Origin: Ifrita kowaldi
Lineage: Eukaryota > Chordata > Aves > Passeriformes > Cinclosomatidae
Assembly (NCBI GenBank): GCA_013398055.1
Contig: VZRS01008351.1
Span: 1,670,857 to 1,734,856 of the forward strand
Length of the DNA: 64,000 bases
Direction: 5' to 3'
In this document: positions 49,701 to 62,534 of the stretch, piece after piece
Numbering within the stretch: position 1 is the stretch's first letter
Layout of the letters: every line of letters begins with the position of its first letter
The notes under the pieces: generated by a model
What the model was told of the DNA's origin: nothing
The model's database searches: none
Seen by the model: the letters and a program-made list of their open reading frames with translations, nothing else
Program-made: the position numbers and the translations under genes

Positions 49701-50469
49701 TGGTTCTCTATTCTGTTGCTGGTCTTATACTGGGATAGCTGCACCAAGCAGTAAAGTAGCAACTACATCAAAGCAGAGAAGATTTGGATCCTGAACATTT
49801 GCTGCAAACAGCAAAAAAAAAAGTTTTCTCCTTTTCTAAGTAAAAAAGAACAAGGAATTATTATCCTTCTCCCAGCAAAACAAAGCAAAATCAATATTCT
49901 TCCCTGGGTCATTTATCTGAGCTTCCTTCTTTCTTAAACGCTCTCTCCTCATGTTTTCTCCATTTTGGAGATAGTCTGCTCTTTTGATGAAAAAAGGAGG
50001 GAAACAAGCATTTTATGCTTTTTTTTCCTTTTTTTGGGTAATTCTTTGCATGCATTTTAGGCTAGGTTGAATTGTGCCACATCTGTTTCTTTCCATGTGC
50101 GATAGAGCTCAAGGCATGCACAGGTGCATGTGGGACTGCACAAGTCCCGCCCATCGCACATAGTCCCACCACGTCTGTCCAGTTGTATCCTTCTGGCTGC
50201 TAGAGGTCTGAACGCCTTACTGTGCTCCAGAAGAGACCAAAAGAGCAAATGAGTTGCTGTCCCTGCATGTCCCATCCTACCAGGCAGCAGCTCAGGGTAC
50301 TGTGATGGATGACAGCTGGACGCTTTTAGCCTACCCCTGGGAACAGGACAGGGAGACAAGAACTGCAGGACAGAAGCGTTTATCAGCACCAGGAAGCCAG
50401 TGTCTGTGGCATATCAGCATAAACAAAGAAATTGTCTTAATAGAGAGCCACACCTAGAAGTACTACAGT
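46741..50469. other. AT-rich noncoding DNA
   Basis: No gene supported. Includes a T-run at 47450-47461, and a second complex AT-rich patch around 47100-47345 that could be conserved. The reading frames around 48359-48818 and 49243-49593 show no domain. Confidence 0.4.
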
Positions 50470-51560
50470 TCTCTCATGGGAATACACAGCATGTGGCACA
50501 TGAACCCAGGTAGGCGACCCAGAGCAAGCAAGGAAAAGCAAGTTTATAGGGCACAGACAGAAAGAGAGCAAACAAGTAATGTGAAGGTAGGCAAAAACCC
50601 CCTAACCCTGTGTAGTAGCAGGGAAGCCAGAACCAAGTCTGTATGCAGAGCTGACCATGAGAGATAAAGATGAGAAAATGAAGGTAAAGATTTTTACTGT
50701 CTCACAGGGAATTAAAGGACAAGAAGCAAGTGAGATGCTGCTGCCAGGAATAATGCTTGAAACACTGGAATAGCTGATAAAGGTGTTTGATTAGAATCAT
50801 GACCCTGCAGACAGAATAAGGCTCTGGAGAAATATTGTATCTTTTACCCCACCTCAAGAAGCAGGATCTGAGATAGACACCTACCTTAGAGAGCTGCAAA
50901 ATCTATAACTCTGGAGATGTTAAACACTCCCTAAATGGAACCAAGATCATCTGTAGGACACGAATCCCCCTTATAGAAATGTATAAAAAGAGGAGATCTA
51001 GCCCTAGAGAAACACCTCCAGATATCAAGGGAACAGCTAGCTATCCCAGGGAAAGGTCAAACCAATACAGCAAAGGAAGGCAGCAAGCAGGAGGGAACAG
51101 CCTACCAATAACACTGGCAGTGGGGGCCAGTGTGGGAGTTCTGTAGTGAAACAACAAGAGAGGCTGGAAAAAAACCACCTGGCAAGGGCAAAGATGCAAG
51201 AGAGGTAAAGAAACAAAACATTTGCTTCAATCCTGCAGCTCCCTAAGGAATGAAAAAGAGGAATAGCCTTTTAGATACCCACAGTATGGCTTCGGCAGCA
51301 GGAGGGACTTTGGGGGTCCACACACCTGACAGAGCACAGCCACCAATCTTCAGGCCCCACATCTGTCCTTACATCAACAGGCAGGCCAGAGACAGCTGGG
51401 GCACGAAGCTGTGATGTCGTTGAAAGAAGCGATAAGCAGCAATTCATTCTAACCTGGAGATATGTGACCACAGCATGGTGATGTACAATAAAACCACCTC
51501 GAGGTCAATGGGCAACACAGGCTGCTGATAATAAATCTGTGAAACAAGAGATGTTATTGC
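50470..51560 (+). mobile_element. Possible degenerate LTR-like sequence
   Basis: A purine-rich stretch with a good TATA box (TATAAAAAG, 50982-50990) and two AATAAA signals about 500-545 bases downstream (51487-51492, 51530-51535), the spacing of some LTR promoter and polyadenylation signals. I could not find clear TG/CA ends, a target duplication or a second copy in the window, so the call is weak. An ordinary AT-rich intergenic stretch would also explain it. Confidence 0.18.
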
Positions 51561-54500
51561 TCAGAGTTTATAACAGTTGACATTCAAGATCACCACCCAG
51601 GGCAGAGCATGGGGCAGTGCGCAGCTTTGCTCCGGTCACAGTACAAACCCTCCGTACCCTCTGCTTGTTCAAGGAGACAGACAGGCTCTGTGGGCCACGT
51701 CCAGGGCTCAAACAGGACTAAAGGGCATAGCTCCGTTCCTTGTGCCATGTCAGAAGAGATAACATTGCCCAGAGAATCTGGCCCAGACACAGTCTGCGTT
51801 GTGACCAGAGACCTCCTGACTGCGTGTTCCTGCACGTCGTGTGTAAAGGGTAAAGGGTGGATAAAATAACTTGCCCTGACCGGGTTGGTTTGGGCACTCA
51901 TTTTTGGACATGCCTGAATGCCTATGCAAGGTACCAGACTGAGATGGATCAGGTCCAAAGCTTCTAAGTTCCTGTTACAGAAAGTGCATTATACACTTTA
52001 CAATAGATCTTACGCTGCTAATTTATATAATCATCAAAAATTATTTCTTCAGCCTGTATTTTTAAGAGCTAGCTAAATTTGTGGTTTGCCTACTGTGCCA
52101 AGAACCTGGCATATGGCCACATGCTTTCACACATCTCCTTGCAGACTATGGGCTTGAAATCTAAAACCACTGGTGCCATCCTCCAGCTGAAGTACTTCCA
52201 TCCACATGAGCTCAAGTGCAGTCACAGTGGGACTGACTGCCTCTTTGTTTGGCATCAGGATGTATAAATATCTGACACTTCCTATGCAGGTATCTATATA
52301 TTTCAAAGCAACTGACATGCTAGAATTATCAATAAAAGAAAGATAACTTACTCAATAATCCTCACTTGCTGACAGCTGAAATTTCAGAGGAATCAGCTGT
52401 GCCCTTCTTTTAATGAAAATGAGTAACAAAACCTTACTTATGTGAAGCTTGTCTCTCGCTATCAAAACGATTCAGCTGACCTGTGTTAAAGACTCTGTGA
52501 GAATTTTTGGGGAATAACAAGAGAGGAATAGGCAGAGATTTTAAGCTAGACATTGCATCCAGTAAATATAAGACAGCACTGATGACCTAGCTTTAAAACA
52601 TGGCCTCATTGAACATCTGCATTTTTATTCCAATACATAGTAGGTAAAGCATAAACCATGTATTTAAACATGTATTTCTTTGTAAGTATAATTTTTGAAG
52701 TACAACTTGAGATTAGACATCTGTGCAACAACTATAGATAAAAATACAGTTGCCTTAATTCTCTTCAAAAACTTATGTTTCACAATATTATGCGATGGGG
52801 AACCGCAGATTTTTTGTGCTGGTGAGGGAGAAGTAAGATCCAAGAAGACAATCCTGTGCAGAAAGTGCTTACACAGCACAAACCAGTTTCTTGTGTACCA
52901 GGGACATGACTGCATTCTGTTCTAAGTAATATTTAAGCTAGAATCTAAGAGGCGAAAAAAAGATAAGTTTGTTAAAATGAATACTGACACTGATAGTGGT
53001 TGTTACTAAGTGCATCTGCCTCTCCTGAGTCCCAGCCTCATGCTCTGGCCAGCAGGATTTTGAAAGGTATATGTGTCTCTTAAAAATGTAATTAATACCT
53101 CAGAGGAGCCTTCAAAGCACAGAAGTTCCTGGTTGATACCTGTTTCGATGAAAACAGAAAAATACTGGGCATCTCTGGTTTGAAACGGAGTGGAGATGAT
53201 AACCAAAGGAGAGGGAGGACAAGGGTAAACATAGTGAAACCAGCAGGATGGGAGACAGCAGTGCTAAGGATGTGAGCGCTCTGCAGAGATGTGGCAATTC
53301 CTCTAGCCTGTGGCAGGAATATCTCTCACTGATTAGAACTAATTAGGGAGGAAGAGGTTGAGCCTTTTTATCCCCCTCAGTAAACCTGCCTTTGATGCAG
53401 ACTGGTTATAGCACAGCTCTGGTTCTGCAATGGATTTTGAACGCCTTTCCTTCACTGGTCCATTTAAATAAATACAACAAGCTCTCTAGGTTTCTTAAGC
53501 ACAATAAATCTATTTTGGTTCCTGATGACTGATTTCTTTGGCTCTGCAAGCGAGGTGAGAACACCAGCTTTGTTTCTTCTTAGCACTGTAAAGGAAGTGT
53601 TGTGTAATTTTGTGAGAGCTGGGAAAGGCTTAGAAAAGAGGTAAGGAGGTGATCTGGGTTCTGAATTCTGCACCTTTTATTAAGGCACCACAACTGATTT
53701 GTTGATGACAAAGTTCAGGAATTTCGTGACCAGAAATTGGGAATGATGAGTATTGGGGAAAAGGATTCAGTTCTCTGTCCTAGCACAGATCAGTGGGTTG
53801 GAAGATGAAACTGGACGAATTCAGGTTGGCAACAGTTGTATTGGTTTTTAATAAGGGAAGCAATACCTCATGGAAACAATTCACTTTGGGTTGTTTTGGA
53901 CTTTTCCTTAAGTCAAGACAGGGTGACTTTCTACAATTCAGACGGGAGCTGTGGGTTTGGTTGCTGGAAAGCCTGGGTGAGGTTCTGGTGCCTGCATTAT
54001 GCAAGTGGCCTCTAGCCTTCAAACCAACTAATCCAAGCACTGAAGAGCAATGGGCAGAGTTGAAAGGTTTGAATTGCACACGTCCCAGAGACATGCAATT
54101 TGAATAATAAATGTCCCAAATGGCCGCAAACTGAGCCTCTTGGGGAATCCAAACATTTCAACATATTCATCATAAAAATTAAGACCTCAAGCACACAGGA
54201 ATATGCCCGTGGTGATGTGTGGTTACATCCAAGCAGTAGCCAGCAGCACACAAGCACATGTACCCTGTATCAGGGAGCAGCAGACATTTTACACAGCACG
54301 AGGCAGCACAAGTGGCCAGGGAAGCCAAAGCAAGGTCAATGCTGGCCTGAGCCAAGCCAGCACAGGGCCTCCCACCTGGTTTCCTGCACTGAACATCACC
54401 CACTGACCTCTCAAAGGTGAGAGAAGCATAGCTGAAGCTTTACCTCCCACACAACCCACAAGGCGTTTGCTGTGCTCGGAATTGCTGTGCCCCAGAAGAT

Positions 54501-56435
54501 GAGATTTTGGTCAGCCAGAGACCCCCAGCTCGGAAAATTTATGCCTTGGTGGGTGCTGGCCAGCTGGGAATGTTTTCAGGGTTCATGCTCTCAAAAGCAG
54601 ACGAAGCCCGAGCTGATAGAGAAGAGCAAGATGGTAACCACAGGCACCCTGGATTCGTGAGGTAAGACTGAGCGCTGTGCATGTGACTGAAGAAACATTT
54701 GCTGGTTTAGTTCCTTTTATTGTGTTTAGCCAACTGTCCTTTTTTTTACCTCTGGAATGCTGAGCCTTTTGGTTGGCACAGTTCAGGGTTTTGGAACATT
54801 TAAATTTTCTTTTAGTTTTTTCCCCACTGCCGTTAGAAAAAGATCTTTTTTTTTCCTGTGAACTTTTTTCACAAAAAAAATTCTAAATCTTAATAAAATC
54901 TGAAGGTGGCAGCAACGAAACAGTAGCAAGGCTGTGACTACAACTTCTAGGGCAAGTTTGCATGACACAATGAAGAGATCCTCAGCCCACTGCTATGCTG
55001 AGTTTGTAAGGGCTCACGTCTCGGCAGTTTGGGTCAGGAAGGCTGTGTGGCTGAGCTGGCAAGCCCTGCATCTCTGGCAGGACTGTCCAACCTCGAGATG
55101 GGAAGAGCAGTGCTTGCCTACCATGGATGCCAACAGGCAGAAGCTGCCTATGCAGAGCCCACAGACATGCCCAGCCTTCCTCACTGGGTTTGAAAGCCCT
55201 TCTTCAAACACCACAAAGGTGTGTATACAGGCGTGAGCGTATCTGCAGGTTTTGTCTGTAGAAAGCTGATGTGCACAGAGGCTTTTAGGTCCAATGGTTT
55301 TGCTGTTTTCATATTTTATATCCTTATAATATCATCAGAATATATTACGCTGAAACCGTAAATTGATTTGCATGGGTTGGTCACCTCAGAACAATCTCCA
55401 GCCTGCAGCAACAGATATGCTGTACTTCGGTTCAGAGATAAGGCATGGTTTGTCAGTGCTAAAAGTATTGTCACGGGTGCTGTTGGCCTGTACCTGTGGT
55501 CCAGAGCACCCCATCTCCCCTCCTGCCAGTCCCATGGCTCCTCCTCTGATTTTCCCTGCCGTCAAAGGGAAGTGTGCTGAAGTTCAGCAAAGTACAGCCG
55601 CCCCCACTAGGAACTGCCTGAGCTATGTGGCTCTGATAGAGAATGATAAAGCAACACCCACAGCTATGAGTGACCAGCTCAGGGTTAACCACAGTGAAAC
55701 AAGCCCTGAAAAGTCAATCTGTGAGGTTTCATCCTGAAAAAGGCACAGAGCAGTTCAATATCCCAATGAACTGCTGCAAAGTACAGGGGATAGCAGGTCC
55801 AAGTGCCTCATGGAGGCTGTTTTGAGATTCTGGATTGCCTGAAGTATTGCAGGTGTGGCAGCAACAACCACCTTGGTGGGGGCTTCGAGTGGACAGAAGA
55901 TCTCTCAGCTGCCTGACGCTCGTGTCCTCGAGTGCAGTGGGTCCAGAAGGTGCCTGAGTGACCTGGCTGGGTGCTAGTGCCTGACTCCCCCAGGCAGTTG
56001 TGTGATATCAGGTGGGGCAGGAGGCTGAGGGGCTGAGCAGGTCTTCCTAGAGGGCACAGTGGGGGATGATTAGGCAGGGACTGGCAGCGTGCTCCTGCTG
56101 CTGCTACTGCTACCGTGCGGTGCTTCATGGAGGGGATGCAGAGGCGTAGCAGGCAAGCAGCAGGAGAGTAGGATGCCACATGGCGAGGAGGAGGAAAAGA
56201 AAGAGGTGGAGGAGTAGGCAGAAGGGAGATTCAGTTTAACATGGCATGCCAGGCCTCCACTGCTGCTTCCCTCCCTCAGGCCTGCTCATCATGAATTTAA
56301 TTTGCGCATGGGGTGAGGGGGATTTTGTTGGCATAGTTTTATTCTTATTCGATGTGCTCCTTTGCATGGCAAACGCTGGTAGTGTGCTCATCGCTGTGCA
56401 TACAGGCAAACATGGCCTTGGGTGTACTTTAGTCT
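51561..56435. other. Noncoding DNA
   Basis: About 4.9 kb with no supported exon, RNA or repeat. Composition alternates between AT-rich (52000-53000, 54700-54920) and moderately GC-rich (55380-56280). All frames are short and overlapping. Confidence 0.4.
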
Positions 56436-56515
56436 AAGGCCCTGGTTCTGCAAACATATGAATAATCTGAAAAGCAAGACAACTTACTTATATGCTTAAA
56501 ATGACACCTGCTTTT
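56436..56515 (+). repeat. Fragment of an old amniote repeat (GGCCCTGATTCTGCAAAC type)
   Basis: AAGGCCCTGGTTCTGCAAAC (56436-56455) and the later TTACTTATATGCTTAAAATG (56486-56505) resemble the arms of a palindromic repeat I recall from bird, turtle and crocodilian DNA. Divergence is high and the name is uncertain. Confidence 0.35.
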
Positions 56516-57008
56516 ATCTTCATCTCTTTCCTTTCCCCTATCAGTATACTTCTGTTTCTGGATAGCTAGTTTGAGCTCAGTGTCTCAACTAAAATTTGAA
56601 TACAGAAAAAAGAGTGGTTTTTTTTTTTTTTAATCTCAATTTAGAGGCTGATCTCATCTACATATATTCAGTAAAATAAATAAAATTCACTTGTACCCTG
56701 TCCTAGCTAAGATTCAATATATGACACCTTGTCTATCAGGAATGGCTCAGAAGGGGTCATGCTTCCAATGGCAATTGATATGCAAGGGCATTGCCATTTG
56801 GAAACATGTGTCTTAACCAGACTCAGGAGAATTCAGATATGTACTTTGGTAGATTATTGTTTGCTTTGCTTATAGGCATTAATATGTTCTCTTAAAAAAT
56901 ATTCCTTGGGAAAGTATCTATTGAATTCTTGAGCAGTTTAGTGGAAGGCACTGCAATTATCTGTAATTTTGAAGGGGGATCAGAAAATACACAAAAGATA
57001 GAATGAGC
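56516..57008. other. AT-rich noncoding DNA
   Basis: Contains a T-run at 56618-56631. Nothing else recognised. Confidence 0.4.
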
Positions 57009-57050
57009 ATATATATATATATATATATATACATACATATATATATATAT
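57009..57050 (+). repeat. AT dinucleotide microsatellite
   Basis: About 42 bases of alternating AT with an ACATACAT interruption in the middle. Confidence 0.95.
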
Positions 57051-59611
57051 GTTTGAAAAATAGATTTCGAAAAACATTCCTGGGCTTTGGTGTGAAGGCT
57101 CCGAGCAGCAGCAGAGCTCTCTCCTCTCAGTAGCTGCAACATCATTACACAAAGATACAGAGACACAGGAGCCCCTATTCAAATGCAGCCCCTCAACTTT
57201 GTGACCACAAGTGGGTTCTATTTTGGTCCTTGCTTTTGAGGCTGCTTTTGATGAAGGGATCAGAGTTTTTTAGCTCCCTGCCACTACATGTTGCTGTTGA
57301 CCTCTACCTGCTTCTAGTTTTTAGAACTTTGTTTCCATTTCCATTTCTTTAGTGTGAAGGTTGGGGATAGGATCTGTATTTTTAAAACCTTGGTGCCAAC
57401 TGCTGTGTGCTGTTGTACTGTGGCTGACTTTTACTTCTCTTTCATTTCCTCTTGGGTTTCTAGATCTAAATTGTCCAAAGTATCTGCTGGAGCATGGCCT
57501 CCGGACCCACATCTTCTGGTGACCTGGGACATAAAGTGTTGTATGACAAATCCTGACTTGATGAAATTGGCGATAGTTTCAAGAATTATTTAGGTATCTA
57601 ATGACCACTGGTTTCAGTATCAGGCAAGCCCCAAACTGAGAATCTGTGCATTGCTTTTCTGTGGTTTGATGTGCCCCTTCAAAATCAGAGTCTTTTCTAG
57701 ACTTTTCTAGCCTTCTTCCTTCCTCCCCTCTGAGCAGACAATAGTTCTGGTTACCCGGCACTGCTGTTGTAAGATCTCCAGACAACATTTCCAGCGGGCT
57801 GTCATAAACCTTCAGTCCTCTTGCATTCCATGTTATCTTCAGGCAGCCTTCAGGCAGGGTTACAGCACAGGCCATGGGTAAGGAGCACTCACCCAGCAAA
57901 TTCAAGGGTGTGCAGGTGCAAACCTTGAGTATCATCCCTGTATGACATTGGGGGAATTTACTCAAACTGACCCTCTTCTTGTACAGCTCAAGTGTAATCA
58001 CATGACATTTTAATATTGCTGCTGTTTAAAAAGAAAGATGGAGATGCTATTGGGAGGTGGGTTTTTAGCAGTTAAGAGAACTGTTTTTCAGCCTGGCAAC
58101 CTTGCATTTTTGTTTCAGTCCCACAGCTTGGCTGGGTGACCTTTCAAGGTTATAGGAACACCTTTTACGTCTCCTTTTGCTTATTATTAGGACAAGCATT
58201 TCAATCGTTACACACCTTTTTAAACTACCTGGAGATGCATGGGAGACATAAATGCAAAAGTAACATTATTGGTATCGTATTATTATTTTTCCCAAGCAGT
58301 TCACTGTTTTCCTCAAATCAGAGCACATGATTTCTTGTTTATTGTGTAATAATAGCTTTGTGTTGCAATGGTAAGTAGGACACAGATACAGCTTTTCAGT
58401 GAAGTACAGTACTCTTTCTTATCTTTAATTAAATGCTATTCCCTTGTATTGGAACGCATTCTGTGATTACACATGTTTACAGTCTCTAAGTAACTTACCA
58501 TCAAATACACTAATGAAAATCAGTGCCCCAAAGCAACTTGTGCCTTTTGTCCTGTACCATACCACACCTCTCTCATATTATTATTTTTATTTTATTTTAT
58601 TATTACTTCCAGTTTCCATTTTAAAAATTAAGGGGTTGAATTAAGCACTTTTGTATAAATTTCCTCCAACCATCTCTGCTTTTGATCTAGGGACATGTAT
58701 CTATCTAGCTCTCTGCCCTTCCCCAGAACAGTAACCCCTGGGGATACCATAGAGCATAGAGATGATACAATTTAATAAAGTCACAATAAAACATCCAAGG
58801 CCTTTCATACTTTTTCACTTTCTTTAACTCAATTTATTTTTCATTTCATGGACAGAGATTTAGTCCTGGTATTAGTTTATGATTTTGCTGAAAGAATTAC
58901 TGAACACATACAAAAAGGAAATATTATTTTTATTATTTATTTTGTGCCATGTATACCATAGGAAAAAAAAAAAAGAGTTGAAATCACTTCAGTACCGCTG
59001 TGTTTTTCATTACGAAGTTATTACATATAGAAATTACTCCAAATTATCTGAAATGAATGGAAATTATGAGGTTTAAATTCCCCAGGTTACTGCAAGCACA
59101 GCACTGGAAATTTATTTTGTCATCTTGCTGAACATAATTGCTACAACAAAATTTCTTCCATTTTACAACAACAGCATAACTTATTTATACCAGTGTTGTT
59201 GTAATTTTACATCAATAAGTTGCATGGGAAGGAGTACACAGGTGGTAATTGAAAGCAATAATTTGTAGTGGGGTCCAGGTGGAACAGTTGGCTCAGAGAA
59301 GACTTCATTTGCTGCTCTGTACGTGCTCCGCTTCTTGGCGGCCTTTCACTAGGATGCTCTCAAACCTCTGGTCCACCCAGCACTGAGGTGGCCTGATCAT
59401 CCTAAATTACCTTTCAAAGCAGCAGTGGAAGTGAGAGAAAGAACTGATCTGTCTTTGTGGCACTGACTTGCAGCTCACATGCAGAAGCTGGACATGAGGT
59501 GCACGGGGAGAAGGTGAGATCACAACTGGGAGAGTGGGAAGCACAATCCTGGAGTCAGGAGCAGCATCCTTGAAGGAATTGACCTGGAAGGGAACACAAT
59601 CTAGGGCTGGA
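57051..59611. other. AT-rich noncoding DNA
   Basis: No gene supported. The sequence around 58083-58145 has a faint MIR-like look that was not strong enough to call. AT-rich from 58330 to 59230. Confidence 0.4.
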
Positions 59612-59640
59612 GCATGCGTGTGTGTGCACATGTGTGTGTT
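59612..59640 (+). repeat. TG-rich alternating tract
   Basis: Alternating purine/pyrimidine run (GCATGCGTGTGTGTGCACAT, then GTGTGTGT). This is a short microsatellite with Z-DNA potential. Confidence 0.7.
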
Positions 59641-59699
59641 CTCAGCGTGTTACAGCCAACGCCAGTGGCTGCCCCTGGCTTCCCAGCTCAACTGTCCTC

Positions 59700-59960
59700 A
59701 ATGAGCGTGGCAAGACATTGTCATTTGTCTGGCAAAGGGAATACTGTTATTTGATCATTTTCAATTAAGATGTGAGTAGTTGCCTGAGACACGAGCAATG
59801 ACGCTAACACTCATATTTTGCTCCACTCTTTATGAACAGGAATGTGTAATTTGGGTGCAATATACAAGCACTCCCCGGCCAGGCATCCACACTTCTGCGA
59901 TCCGTAATTGTCAACAGGAATAATGAAACTGCAGAGGCTGATACTGAACCTAGAAACTGA
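59700..59960. promoter_or_regulatory. Candidate conserved noncoding element
   Basis: Complex, non-repetitive sequence with TTTTCAATTAAGATGTGAG (59758-59776), AATGACGCTAACACTCAT (59798-59815) and CCGTAATTGTCAAC (59901-59914), bordered by less structured DNA. It contains CpGs in otherwise CpG-poor surroundings, which can indicate purifying selection. Inference only. Confidence 0.3.
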
Positions 59961-61589
59961 TGAATTTCCCTGTTTGAGTTCCGTTGTGCAAGTTAAAATA
60001 GTAAAAATAATAATAACAACAATGTTAATTTGTTACTATGGATATACCCTACTTAAATAAAATAAGGTAGGAAGAAGGTAGAGGGGAAAAAGAACAAGAA
60101 TGAATGGGTTGCCGCTCTCTTCTGATGTTCAGATTCGGATTTTCATGTTTCACAAGAGACAGACTGGAATGTTTCTGTCATGAGTTCAAGATGAAGATTT
60201 CATTGCAACATTCACAGCTTAGAGGCCTTTGTTATTCTAAACAATCTAAAGATTTCAAATCCTCTTAAAATCATCTGAGAAGGGAAAGAGAAGAAATTGG
60301 TTGAAACTTGCACTTGAAAGCAGAGGAGAGCTATATCAATCCCAAATTTCAGCTTGTGTAAGTTTTGAGAATACCTATGAAGGGAGGAGGGGTTCTTTGT
60401 CCCCACCACATGCCAGCCAACTTGCAAGTGAATCTCCCATACAAGACTGTGTTATGCATTTCCATAATGGACCAAGTTCTACAAGTACTTCTTCTGTCAA
60501 AAATAGCCCTCAATTTCTATGAGGTTTTCAGGGATATTTTTTTTTGGATGAATTTAGTGCTGGTTCACAAAACTTACTGCACCAAGCAGTGATGGCATTT
60601 GTTTTCCAAAGGCACAAACAATCCTTGGATTGAAGTCGTTAGAAAAGATGTGCCAGCTTTTTTTTTAAAAAAAGCCTCCCCAGCAACAGAGGATTTTGCC
60701 CATCTTCCTTCAAATTTTTTTTTGTCCTAAAGCGGGTGCTGTGTGGATGCACAAATGGCATTCATAGTGGGATGGAGTACATGTAGCAGATGGGATGCTT
60801 GACTCCTTTTTGTGTTGGATGCTTGTAAAGCATGTTCCCCTCTACCTCTGCGTGTCGGCATGTGCACACAGGTGCAAGTGGTCCTTTGCAGGATGAGAGA
60901 AGGTGCTGGACAGAATTGTTATCTTTTAGTAGAACTCTCAAGTTACAAATGTAGGGACAGGTTTGGCTCTCACTGCAATCCCTGAGGTCCTGCAAGTGAT
61001 TTCAGTGGGGACACAACTTGATCTCTACTGTCAGAAAGTCTGAAGCTTAAAAGAACGAATGTGATTTTAAAAAAGCCCCAAAATTAAAACAGTATTTTTC
61101 TTCTGTTCTGGATTGCTGGTTCCATGAGGGATTTTTTTTTTTTTTTTGAGAGGCGGTATTGTTTTGCTTTTGTCTAGTTTTATTGAAAATAGGTGTGGGG
61201 GAAAACTCAGCCCCAGCATTTCAACTATTATCTAGTACATTTAACACTTGGAAAGAGTTAGAAAAATGAGGCACTCTGTGTGAATTGAAAAAAAAAATAC
61301 CACAAAAAAAAACCCCAGCAAAAGAACTCGCAGACCACTGACTGAGGAAGGGACTCCAAGGAAGGTGTAGAATGTAAATGTTGAGAAAAATCTCATTTTC
61401 TAAATTCACTCAGAGAAACATCAGCAAGTCACAGCCACCAAAAATAAGGGGACACCAAATGTCTTGAAAACACAGCAAAATCTTCATCTCTTTTGCCTCA
61501 CTCCAAAAAGTCTTGGGAATGGTGCAGGGGATAATACATTATCCTCTTAAGCCTTCATTTCACTGCACTCTCAAATACACCAGTGTCAT
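59961..61589. other. AT-rich noncoding DNA
   Basis: No gene recognised. It contains T-runs at 60537-60544 and 61132-61147 and A-runs with trailing CCCC at 61304-61316. Confidence 0.4.
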
Positions 61590-62060
61590 GGAAGAGAAAA
61601 TCAAGTGAATAAATGTTGCAATTTATATATATTTGAATAGATAACAAGAACAATTTTACTGTTTGCCATAAATGAAAACTCCACCAAATCATTCCTCTAA
61701 TTGAGGTTCTGAAGCTCTGTTTATGGTTGCAAAGTGATTTGATACAAAAAAATTACACATTTTGAGTTATTATATCACCCAGAAATTTGATGCCACTTAA
61801 CTATGTAATTTTCAGAAATGATATAAAACCACAGCAGAAAAATATTCAGGGAAGCCCAAAAGACCTCTTTTTATCTGTTTTTATGGGTCTAAAATGAGAA
61901 CTCGCAGAGATCCTTGCTCTGTATGTGAAGGCTGAACTGCCACCTCGGGAGCTTTATTAATATGTATGTAAATATGATCTGGTTAGATCCTGTGTTTCTG
62001 TGCCGTTTCACAAGGTGGAGCGGCTAACTAAGCCGAACAGATCAACGCCCTGTGTTTATT
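61590..62060. promoter_or_regulatory. Candidate conserved noncoding element upstream of the CpG island
   Basis: A very AT-rich but complex block about 0.8-1.3 kb to the left of the CpG island. Motifs include CATAAATGAAAACTCC (61668-61683), CTCTAATTGAGG (61696-61707), GCTTTATTAATATGTATG (61951-61968) and AAATATGATCTGGTTAGATC (61970-61989). Closeness to a likely promoter raises the chance that it is regulatory. Conservation was not tested. Confidence 0.3.
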
Positions 62061-62150
62061 TTCTTTTTTTTTCCCTCCCAAGCAGCAACATTTAAAGATT
62101 CAAAGAGAATGAGGACAGCAGCCTCATTTATGTCAAGATTGTCTCAAACC

Positions 62151-62178
62151 TCCTTCCTTCCTTCCTTCCTTCCTTCCC
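62151..62178 (+). repeat. CCTT tetranucleotide microsatellite
   Basis: About six to seven perfect CCTT units within a pyrimidine-rich stretch. Confidence 0.9.
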
Positions 62179-62497
62179 TCTCTTCTCTCCCCCCACCCCG
62201 CCCCAACTCCCAGACCTGTATCAAAAACAATTTACTTCTAACTTAGCATAAGCTTTCACATTAAAGACTGAAGAGAAACCAAAATCACATCACACAGAAT
62301 CTGCAGCTGTAATTTTTCTTCCACTGAAAAGTTACTTGACCAAATGGGGAGAAAGTGGAAATGCATTCGAAATATGTCCAAGCAGCACATCAAGATTATC
62401 CTCCATGAGGATATTGGGACTTCCTCTTTACACCGAATCCGCTGTTATTTATGCATCTATATCCTTGCCAAATTTTAGCTAAAGACACTACACGATT

Positions 62498-62534
62498 AAA
62501 AAAAAAAGAAAAAGAAAAGAAAAAAAGGAGAGAA
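62498..62534 (+). repeat. A-rich low-complexity tract
   Basis: A-runs interrupted by single Gs (AAAAAAAAAAGAAAAAGAAAA type). Confidence 0.85.

Noticed and set aside
58083..58145. Possible MIR fragment (CAGTCCCACAGC...GGGTGACCTTTC)
   Set aside because: A few matching words only. The head and core blocks are not found.
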